DNA from: Syntrophales bacterium | GTDB lineage: Bacteria; Desulfobacterota; Syntrophia; Syntrophales; UBA8958 | Direction: 5' to 3' | NCBI GenBank assembly: GCA_023231165.1 | Contig: JALNVY010000147.1 | Coordinates: 1 to 6,199, forward strand | DNA: 6,199 nucleotides | Shown here: in pieces, positions 1 through 5,850 of the stretch | How positions within the stretch are numbered: position 1 is the first letter of the stretch | How the letters are laid out: each line of letters begins with the position of its first letter | Position numbers and translations under genes: made by a program | The notes under the pieces: generated by a model | The model's input: the letters and a program-made list of their open reading frames with translations, nothing else | The model's database searches: none | Told to the model about the DNA's origin: nothing

Positions 1-1851
1 AAATACCCTGAGAAGTTCGCATCGGAAGACGTCATCTTCAGCCACATTCATCGCGGCAATACGATATTTATCGGATCGGCCTGCGCGGAGCCGCAATATC
101 TTGTTCAGGGGCTGATCCGCTATGTCGAATCAAAGCCCCATGCCTTTTTCGATGCGGAAATCATTCATGTGAGAACCCTCGGCGTCGCCCCGTATACCGA
201 AAAAAAATTCAAGCAGAACTTTCGCCACAATTCTTTCTTTATCGGCGATACGACAAGGGATGCCATCAACACGGGGCAGGCAGATTACACGCCTGTCCAC
301 CTGTCCAAATTGCCGTCTTTGTTTTACAGGGGCCTCGTCAATATCGATGTGGCCCTTATTCAAACGTCCCTGCCTGATAGCCATAGCCATTTGAGCCTTG
401 GCATCAGCCTGGACATCGTGAAAGCTGCTACTCAGAAGGCATCTTATGTTGTCGCCCAGATAAATAATCACATGCCTCGCGTCCATGGAGATTCTTTTAT
501 CTACATGGATGATATTGATTTTATATTGCCTTATAATGAGCCTCTCTTGGAATATAGCCCGGAGTCAGACTTGGAAATTACCAATAAAATTGGGAAAAAT
601 ATTGCTCGTCTTGTCGAGGACGGCGATACAATCCAGATTGGATATGGGGCCGTTACCAATGCCATCCTTGAAAACCTTTCCGGGAAAAAGCATCTCGGTG
701 TGCATACGGAGCTCTTCAGTGACGGTATAGTCGAACTCATGAAAAAAGGTGTTATAGACAATACAAAGAAAACCATCAACCGTGGGAAATCTGTGGCGAC
801 ATTCTGCATGGGACATAAAGACACGTATGAATTTATCCATGACAATCCGGATATTGAATTCAGGACCATCGACTATACCAATAACCCATTGGTGATTGCC
901 CAGCATGAAAATATGGTGGCCATCAACAGCGCCCTGGAAATCGACCTTACTGGACAGGCTACGGCAGAGTCGATCGGGAAGGTTTTTTACAGCGGGATCG
1001 GCGGACAAGCTGATTTTATGCGTGGGGCCTTTCTGTCCCGTAACGGCAGAGCTATTCTTGCCCTTCCGTCAACGGCCGTGGGCGAAAGCATCTCAAGGAT
1101 CGCGCCGGCTCTTAAAGAGGGGGCCGGGACGACTCTGATACGCAGTGATATCCATTATGTCGTCACAGAGTATGGCATTGCCTATATTCACGGGAAAAGC
1201 ATCCGTGAGCGGGCAATGGACCTGATTGCTATTGCTCACCCCAAATTTAGACCCTGGCTCGTTGAAGAAGCAAAAAAGGGTGGGCTGATCTATCAGGATC
1301 AGGCTTTCATCCCGGGTGAAAAAGGAAGGTACCCGGAGGAACTGGAGTTTTACAAAACAACCAAAGCGGGTTTCAAGATATTCTTCCGTCCTATCAAAAT
1401 CAGTGATGAACCGCTTTTAAAGGATTTTGTTTATTCTCTCTCTGATAACAGTTTGTACCGACGGTTTATTTCCGTTCGGAAAGATATGCCCCATGAACGG
1501 CTTCAAGAGTTTGTCGCTATCGATTATACCAAAGAAATGGCGATTGTTGCCATGGTTGGCAATGAAGATAACCAGGAAATAGTAGGAGTTGGAAGATATT
1601 TTATTGATGAAAGCAAGCACGCCGCAGAAGTGGCGTTTGCGGTGAGAGATGAGTATCATAAAAAAGGTATTGGAACAGAGCTGCTTGCATATTTGACTTA
1701 CCTTGCCAAGAGGCAGGGGCTCCTGGGATTTACTGCCGATGTCTTGGCAGACAACAAGCCGATGCTCCACGTGTTTGAAAATGGGGGGTTTGATATCGTC
1801 AAGCATAATGTCGCCGGCATCTATGAAATGACGATGTCCTTCAAGGAATAA
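1..1851 (+). CDS. CoA-transferase / acetyl-CoA hydrolase family protein fused to a C-terminal GNAT acetyltransferase domain (5' partial)
   Basis: The frame is open from base 1, so the gene starts upstream; 616 residues are visible. Comparison with 4-hydroxybutyrate CoA-transferases suggests only a short N-terminal piece is missing. Residues 1 to about 440 are the CoA-transferase: an early SACAEP segment, IQIGYGAVTNAIL (about 211-223), HTELFSDG with Glu237 as probable catalytic glutamate that forms the glutamyl-CoA intermediate, then YSGIGGQADFMRGA (330-343) and VTEYGIA with GKSIRERA (388-405). This family moves CoA between acyl-CoAs and acids such as acetate, or hydrolyses acyl-CoA, in the cytoplasm. 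Residues about 458-616 are a GNAT domain: the FRPIKISDEP opening resembles the PatZ/YfiQ acetyltransferase domain, and motif A (VRDEYHKKGIGTELL, 548-562) binds acetyl-CoA. The internal GTG at 169 lies within the conserved fold and is not the start. The gene stops 2 bases before the synthetase gene, so the two are an operon. The family is clear; the acyl substrate and the target of the GNAT domain are unknown. Confidence 0.93.
   Translation, partial: KYPEKFASEDVIFSHIHRGNTIFIGSACAEPQYLVQGLIRYVESKPHAFFDAEIIHVRTLGVAPYTEKKFKQNFRHNSFFIGDTTRDAINTGQADYTPVHLSKLPSLFYRGLVNIDVALIQTSLPDSHSHLSLGISLDIVKAATQKASYVVAQINNHMPRVHGDSFIYMDDIDFILPYNEPLLEYSPESDLEITNKIGKNIARLVEDGDTIQIGYGAVTNAILENLSGKKHLGVHTELFSDGIVELMKKGVIDNTKKTINRGKSVATFCMGHKDTYEFIHDNPDIEFRTIDYTNNPLVIAQHENMVAINSALEIDLTGQATAESIGKVFYSGIGGQADFMRGAFLSRNGRAILALPSTAVGESISRIAPALKEGAGTTLIRSDIHYVVTEYGIAYIHGKSIRERAMDLIAIAHPKFRPWLVEEAKKGGLIYQDQAFIPGEKGRYPEELEFYKTTKAGFKIFFRPIKISDEPLLKDFVYSLSDNSLYRRFISVRKDMPHERLQEFVAIDYTKEMAIVAMVGNEDNQEIVGVGRYFIDESKHAAEVAFAVRDEYHKKGIGTELLAYLTYLAKRQGLLGFTADVLADNKPMLHVFENGGFDIVKHNVAGIYEMTMSFKE
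1843..1847 (+). promoter_or_regulatory. Ribosome binding site deciding the start of the acyl-CoA synthetase gene
   Basis: AAGGA lies in the last codons of the upstream gene, 6 bases before ATG 1854. The alternative in-frame ATG at 1878 has no comparably spaced purine-rich site (a GGAGC sits about 14 bases away), so 1854 is preferred. This placement fits translational coupling with the CoA-transferase gene. Confidence 0.65.
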
Positions 1852-1853
1852 TT

Positions 1854-3989
1854 ATGACGGAGCATGGTGCTGAAAACATGAAATATCTTTTTGAACCCCG
1901 ATCGTTGGCTATTATCGGCGCCTCCCGGGACAAAAAAAAGATAGGCCATGCAGTTTTGCATAACGTCATTACCGGCGGCTATGGTGGGGAAATTTACCCT
2001 GTGAACCCAGGTGGTGGAGAAATTGAAGGAATACCCGCTTTTCGAAGCATCCTTGACATCGATGACGCCGTTGATATGGCATGTATCACCCTTCCTGCGA
2101 AATTTGTCTATGATACGATTGTCCAGTGCGCTGAAAAAAAAGTTAAGCACGCTATTATTATCACCTCCGGTTTTTCGGAGGTCGGAAATTTTGAAGAAGA
2201 AAAAAGAATCGCCGATTACGCCCGCTCCAAAGGAATGCGGATTCTTGGCCCCAATGTCTTCGGCGTTTATTCCTCACAAGTCAGTTTAAACGCCACCTTC
2301 GTCTCCGGCGATATCCCGTCTGGCCATCTGGCCATGATCACCCAGAGCGGCGCCCTCGGGCTAACACTGATCGGTCAGGCCTCCGTAGAAAATATTGGTT
2401 TATCTGCTATTGTTTCCGTCGGGAATAAGTCGGACATTGATGAATCTGATCTTCTAACCTATCTTTGTGATCATGAGGCCACCCGTATTATTCTCATGTA
2501 CATCGAAGGCATACGGAATGGTGAGAAATTCATCCAGGCCGTTAGAAAAACCACCTTGAAAAAGCCGGTGGTCGTTATCAAGTCCGGCCGTTCCGAGAAA
2601 GGCGCCAGGGCGGCCGCATCCCATACAGGTTCGCTGGCCGGCTCGGATGCGGTCTTTGACGATGTAATCCACCAGTGCGGTGCTCTTCGGGCGGAAAGCA
2701 CCAAAGATGCTTTTAACTGGGCAATGCTCCTGGCTGGCAACCCGCTTCCCAAAGGAGGAAACACAGTTATAATAACCAATGGCGGGGGGGCCGGTGTGAT
2801 GGCGACGGACGCCTGTGAGAAATATGATGTCAATCTTTATGATGATCTACAGAACCTGAAAAGTGTTTTTTCTCCCGCCATTCCTACATTTGGATCCACT
2901 AAGAATCCCATTGATATCACAGGTCAGGCAGCGGCTACCGATTATGCAAAAGCTTTTGATGCGGCCCTTGGCGATGATAATATTCATACGGTTTTCGGCA
3001 TATATTGCGAATCGGCTCTTTCACCTTCTGCGGACCTTGGAACCATCATCGAGAAGAACTTCCTTAAATACAAATCCCAGGGAAAGCTCATTGTGTTTAC
3101 TCTTTTCGGAGGACAAAAAACAGCGGATTACTTGGTTTCAGCGAAGAGAAGAGGCGTCCCTGTTTCCGGTGATGTTTATGACACAGCCTCATCGCTGGGA
3201 GCGATATATCGATATAAAGAATATCTGGGAAGCCATTCTGCTGTGGATAAGCTTTCCGACGCCATCCCGGATACAGCTTCCATCACGGCCATTGTAAGTG
3301 AGGCAAGAAAGAAGGGTCGGTTCTTCCTGCTCGCTCACGAAGCCCAGAAAATTATGGATATAGCGGGTATCACCATTCCGAGAAGCATCCAGGCCCAAAC
3401 GATCAAGGGGGCCGTTAAGGCAGCCGGCGCCATTGGTTATCCCGTGGTCATGAAAGTTGTTTCCAAGGACATCATCCACAAGAGTGATGCTGGCGGGATT
3501 GCCCTTAACCTGGAAAATGAGGGTGAGGTTGTCGACGCCTATGGCGCTATTCTTCGTAGCTGTAAGGCTTATGCTCCTCACGCGCTGATTGTAGGGGTCG
3601 ATATATCGGAAATGGTTAAGCCCGGAACGGAACTGATTGTGGGTGCGAGAATCGATCAAACCTTTGGGCCGACGATTATGGTCGGCCTGGGCGGTATCTA
3701 TGTGGAAGTCATGAAAGATGTTTCGTTCCGGTCGCTCCCCGTCAATGGGGGAGATATTATGAGCATGATAAAAGAACTCCGTTCTTATCCCTTACTCCTC
3801 GGGGTACGAGGGGAAAAAATGAAAGATGTAGCCGCTGTCGTGAGTGTCGTTACAATGCTGGGAGGCATAATTCATAACTGCCAAGGGATTTCAGACATCG
3901 AAATCAACCCCCTCGTTGTCTATGAACAGGGAGAAGGAGTAAAGGCGGTGGACATCCGAGTCATCCTGAAAAAAAATGAAAAGAGGTGA
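1854..3989 (+). CDS. ADP-forming acyl-CoA (acetyl-CoA) synthetase, alpha and beta parts in one chain
   Basis: This 711-residue protein reversibly converts acyl-CoA + ADP + Pi to acid + ATP + CoA through phosphohistidine. Domains in order: Rossmann CoA-binding domain (about 12-130, SLAIIGAS at 18-25, then GPNVFG at 132-137, where many relatives have GPNCLG); succinyl-CoA-ligase-like domain (about 155-290) with TQSGALG, Glu218 in YIEG and His257 in SHTGSLAG; a third ligase domain (about 300-460, with TNGGGAG at 308-314); and an ATP-grasp domain (about 480-705). The latter carries IHKSDAGG, whose His542 is probably the second phosphorylated histidine, and DIEINPL near the end. His257 is the phosphorylation site known from archaeal acetyl-CoA synthetase structures, and Glu218 its partner. 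Length and order match fused alpha-beta enzymes, but the C-terminal GNAT domain of E. coli PatZ is absent; a GNAT domain instead ends the upstream gene. In anaerobes such enzymes usually make ATP, but direction and acyl preference are not visible here. Confidence 0.95.
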   Translation: MTEHGAENMKYLFEPRSLAIIGASRDKKKIGHAVLHNVITGGYGGEIYPVNPGGGEIEGIPAFRSILDIDDAVDMACITLPAKFVYDTIVQCAEKKVKHAIIITSGFSEVGNFEEEKRIADYARSKGMRILGPNVFGVYSSQVSLNATFVSGDIPSGHLAMITQSGALGLTLIGQASVENIGLSAIVSVGNKSDIDESDLLTYLCDHEATRIILMYIEGIRNGEKFIQAVRKTTLKKPVVVIKSGRSEKGARAAASHTGSLAGSDAVFDDVIHQCGALRAESTKDAFNWAMLLAGNPLPKGGNTVIITNGGGAGVMATDACEKYDVNLYDDLQNLKSVFSPAIPTFGSTKNPIDITGQAAATDYAKAFDAALGDDNIHTVFGIYCESALSPSADLGTIIEKNFLKYKSQGKLIVFTLFGGQKTADYLVSAKRRGVPVSGDVYDTASSLGAIYRYKEYLGSHSAVDKLSDAIPDTASITAIVSEARKKGRFFLLAHEAQKIMDIAGITIPRSIQAQTIKGAVKAAGAIGYPVVMKVVSKDIIHKSDAGGIALNLENEGEVVDAYGAILRSCKAYAPHALIVGVDISEMVKPGTELIVGARIDQTFGPTIMVGLGGIYVEVMKDVSFRSLPVNGGDIMSMIKELRSYPLLLGVRGEKMKDVAAVVSVVTMLGGIIHNCQGISDIEINPLVVYEQGEGVKAVDIRVILKKNEKR
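3983..3988 (+). promoter_or_regulatory. Ribosome binding site deciding the start of the DRTGG protein gene
   Basis: GAGGTG lies 6 bases upstream of ATG 3995 and overlaps the TGA stop of the synthetase gene. A GTG at 3986 is in frame but sits inside this site and has only A-rich sequence before it. ATG 3995 is therefore the better start, and the arrangement suggests translational coupling. Confidence 0.7.
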
Positions 3990-3994
3990 ATTTT

Positions 3995-5044
3995 ATGGAT
4001 AAATTTGTCATTACGTCCATGCGGCCGAGTGCGGGGAAAACGAGCCTGATTATCGGTCTGGCCAAGGTATTGAACAATAAACTCGGCTATATGAAGCCCT
4101 TCGGAGCGAGATTCATCTACAAAAAGAAAAGACTTTGGGACTACGACGCCGCCCTTATAGCCCATATCTTCAATCTCGATGAGGCTCCTGAAGATATGAG
4201 CATCGGGTTTCATCATTCCAAGCTTTTCTATTCCCTGGATGAAGAAGCAACAACTGCAAAACTATTGGAAACCTTGGATAATGTCAGTAAAAATAAGGAT
4301 TCGATCTTTGTGGAAGCGGGCAAAGACATCTATTTCGGAACATCGGTTTACCTTGATGCCATCTCCGTAGCCAAGAGGTTGAAGGGGAAACTTCTGGTTA
4401 TGGTCAGCGGCGATGAGGATACCATTATAGATGATATGAGCTTTCTTACGAGGTATATCCGGATGGATGATCTTTCTTTCATGGGGGTTGTCATCAACAA
4501 GGTCGTTAATATCGACGATTTTAATGATATCTATCTCCCAAGGATCCTTCAGCTGGATGTTCCGGTGCTGGGCGTCATTCCAGTTATTCCGGAGTTGACC
4601 TATTTTTCAGCAGGGTTTCTTGCGGATCGAATGTTTGCAAAAGTCCTAGCTGGTGAGTCAGGCTTGAATCGTCAGGTACAAAACGTTGTCGTGGGTTCCA
4701 TGGGCGTGGACGCGGCCATGAAAAGCCCTCTGTTCCAGAATCATCATCAAGTCGTCATTATCAGCGGCGATCGCAGTGATTTGATCTTGACCTCTCTTGA
4801 AAGCCAGGTGGCCGCGGTTATCCTCTCCAACAATATTGTGCCCTCATCAGTCATAATTTCAAAGGCTGAAAATTTGGGTATCCCCCTACTGCTGGTCTCT
4901 ACCGATACACACGAAACGGCAAAGCGGATCGACGGAATTGAACCCCTTCCAACTAATGAGGATACGGAAAAAATCAACCTGATAGAAAAAATGGTTAGAG
5001 ATCATGTAGATCTGAAAACGTTTTTAAAAGATGCCCAAGGGTAA
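3995..5044 (+). CDS. BioD-like P-loop ATPase with C-terminal DRTGG domain (phosphotransacetylase N-terminal-like protein)
   Basis: The protein has 349 residues from ATG 3995. Residues 1 to about 205 are a dethiobiotin-synthetase-like P-loop domain: RPSAGKTS (10-17) as the nucleotide loop, GYMKPFG (31-37), FVEAGKDIYFG (105-115), VVINKV (165-170) and VPVLGVIP (189-196). Residues about 210-315 are a DRTGG domain with VVGSMGVDAAM and the GDRSD signature (258-262). The same pair forms the N-terminal half of long phosphotransacetylases, where in E. coli Pta it takes part in allosteric control. The catalytic phosphate-acetyltransferase half is missing and the next gene does not supply it, so this is a stand-alone member often named 'phosphotransacetylase family protein'. 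It is unlikely to make acetyl phosphate. It lacks membrane segments and should be cytoplasmic. Its place 5 bases after the synthetase gene suggests a regulatory or sensing role in acyl-CoA metabolism, which is inference. It is not a biotin gene: no other bio genes are near. Confidence 0.88.
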   Translation: MDKFVITSMRPSAGKTSLIIGLAKVLNNKLGYMKPFGARFIYKKKRLWDYDAALIAHIFNLDEAPEDMSIGFHHSKLFYSLDEEATTAKLLETLDNVSKNKDSIFVEAGKDIYFGTSVYLDAISVAKRLKGKLLVMVSGDEDTIIDDMSFLTRYIRMDDLSFMGVVINKVVNIDDFNDIYLPRILQLDVPVLGVIPVIPELTYFSAGFLADRMFAKVLAGESGLNRQVQNVVVGSMGVDAAMKSPLFQNHHQVVIISGDRSDLILTSLESQVAAVILSNNIVPSSVIISKAENLGIPLLLVSTDTHETAKRIDGIEPLPTNEDTEKINLIEKMVRDHVDLKTFLKDAQG

Positions 5045-5058
5045 ACAGGATAAAATAA

Positions 5059-5070
5059 AATAATATTATT
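5059..5070 (+). repeat. 12-bp perfect A+T palindrome in the spacer before the cytidylate-kinase-like gene
   Basis: AATAATATTATT equals its own reverse complement. It fills much of the 40-base A+T-rich spacer 5045-5084 and ends 3 bases before the ribosome binding site. It could be an operator, part of a weak promoter (-10-like TAAAAT and TAATAT are present, but no convincing -35 box), or chance in A+T-rich DNA. No function is claimed. Confidence 0.4.
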
Positions 5071-5073
5071 AAC

Positions 5074-5080
5074 AAGGAGG
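5074..5080 (+). promoter_or_regulatory. Strong ribosome binding site of the cytidylate-kinase-like gene
   Basis: AAGGAGG, a full-strength Shine-Dalgarno sequence, lies 4 bases before ATG 5085. It is the strongest such site in the window and would let this gene be translated independently of the three tightly packed genes upstream. Confidence 0.75.
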
Positions 5081-5084
5081 AGTT

Positions 5085-5807
5085 ATGGAAGCATTTAAAT
5101 CACAGGGAGCTTTGGTAGAGCAAATCATCGCCACACAAGTAAAAAAATGGCAGTTGGATAAAAAAAAGAAATACAAAAAACCCGTCCGTCCTGTCATTAC
5201 CATTTCAAGATTGCCTGGAAGCGGTGCTAATACGCTGGCGAAGCAACTGTCGGAAGATTTGAACATCGATCTTTTCGATAACGAAATTGTAGAAGAGATC
5301 GCGAAGAGCGCCCATGTTAGTGAGGCCGTGATCGCCACCCTCGATGAACAGGATCGTGATATACTGGATGACTGGATCGGTGCAATTGAAAAAAAACGCC
5401 ACCTCTGGCCTGATGAATTTATCCTTCATCTTACCAAAGTGGTCGGTGCCATAGCGGCGCACGGTCATGCAGTAATCGTAGGTAGGGGGGCAGGGTATCT
5501 CCTGTCCAGTGAGATCTGTCTCCGGCTGCTTATTGTTGCGCCCATGGATGTGCGAATCAGCAATGTAATGCATGCCTATGACGTGACCGCTAAAGAAGCG
5601 GAAAACAGAATCATGAAAACAGAGAAGGATCGCAGGGCATTTGTAAAAAATTACTTCCATGCCGATCTGACCGATCCGGTCAATTATGACCTGACCCTCA
5701 ATACAGCCCATTACAACCTAGAAGCAGCGAGCAGGATTGTCAAAGAGGCTTTCAACTCCCGGCCATGGTATGATTTCTCAATGAGTAAACAAAGCAGCGA
5801 GCGTTAA
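5085..5807 (+). CDS. Cytidylate-kinase-like P-loop family protein
   Basis: The protein has 240 residues. After a Lys-rich N-terminal stretch (about 19-33) comes ITISRLPGSGANTLAKQL (38-55). This is the altered P-loop of the cytidylate-kinase-like family (Cytidylate_kin2 type), which has GSG but not the GK[ST] lysine of ordinary kinases. Further family marks are LFDNEIVEEIA (63-73), HAVIVGRGAGYLL (128-140), a KDRRAFVKNYF lid-like segment (181-191) and NYDLTLNT (200-207). True Cmk phosphorylates CMP to CDP. Members of this side family are widespread in anaerobes and usually uncharacterised, so CMP kinase activity should not be assumed. No signal peptide or membrane segment is seen. The gene lies 40 bases after the DRTGG gene in the same direction and is followed by a terminator-like hairpin, so it is probably the last gene of the operon, perhaps with extra expression of its own. 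Family assignment is good; function is open. Confidence 0.85.
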   Translation: MEAFKSQGALVEQIIATQVKKWQLDKKKKYKKPVRPVITISRLPGSGANTLAKQLSEDLNIDLFDNEIVEEIAKSAHVSEAVIATLDEQDRDILDDWIGAIEKKRHLWPDEFILHLTKVVGAIAAHGHAVIVGRGAGYLLSSEICLRLLIVAPMDVRISNVMHAYDVTAKEAENRIMKTEKDRRAFVKNYFHADLTDPVNYDLTLNTAHYNLEAASRIVKEAFNSRPWYDFSMSKQSSER

Positions 5808-5822
5808 ACTGCTGTCACTGTG

Positions 5823-5850
5823 AGGGGGCAAATTATTGAATTTGCCCCCT
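5823..5850. terminator. Stem-loop between convergent genes, probable bidirectional terminator
   Basis: AGGGGGCAAATT (5823-5834), a 4-base loop ATTG, and its exact complement AATTTGCCCCCT (5839-5850) give a perfect 12-bp stem with a G+C-rich base. It begins 16 bases after the stop of the cytidylate-kinase-like gene. On the other strand it overlaps the TAG stop of the cytochrome gene (5849-5851). Position between two converging genes fits a shared terminator. Neither side has a clear T-run after the stem, so it may be an inefficient or Rho-assisted terminator, or an mRNA 3' stabilising hairpin. Confidence 0.7.

Noticed and set aside
132..137. Possible inactivation of the synthetase by the GPNVFG change, seen at residues 132-137 of that protein
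   Set aside because: Coordinates here are protein residues. The change replaces a common GPNCLG but spares His257, Glu218, His542 and the ATP-grasp residues, so it is more likely a subfamily variant than a loss of function.
531..1008. Minus-strand open frames of 112 and 147 residues within the CoA-transferase gene
   Set aside because: They are antisense shadows of conserved CoA-transferase sequence with no family resemblance.
2784..2790. Run of seven G in the synthetase gene as a phase-variable tract
   Set aside because: It encodes the conserved TNGGGAG segment and the frame is intact, so protein conservation explains it.
3189..3659. 156-residue minus-strand open frame within the synthetase gene
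   Set aside because: It is antisense to the third ligase and ATP-grasp domains and has no independent evidence of coding.
3986..3994. GTG start at 3986 for the DRTGG protein, overlapping the synthetase stop
   Set aside because: The GTG lies inside the GAGGTG ribosome binding site that is correctly spaced for ATG 3995, and it has no site of its own.
3995..5044. Dethiobiotin synthetase (BioD) as the identity of the P-loop protein
   Set aside because: The DRTGG domain and GDRSD signature, and the absence of biotin genes nearby, point to the phosphotransacetylase N-terminal-like family.
5205..5711. 168-residue open frame on the minus strand inside the cytidylate-kinase-like gene
   Set aside because: It is antisense to a gene with clear family motifs, shows no recognisable domain and has no convincing ribosome binding site.
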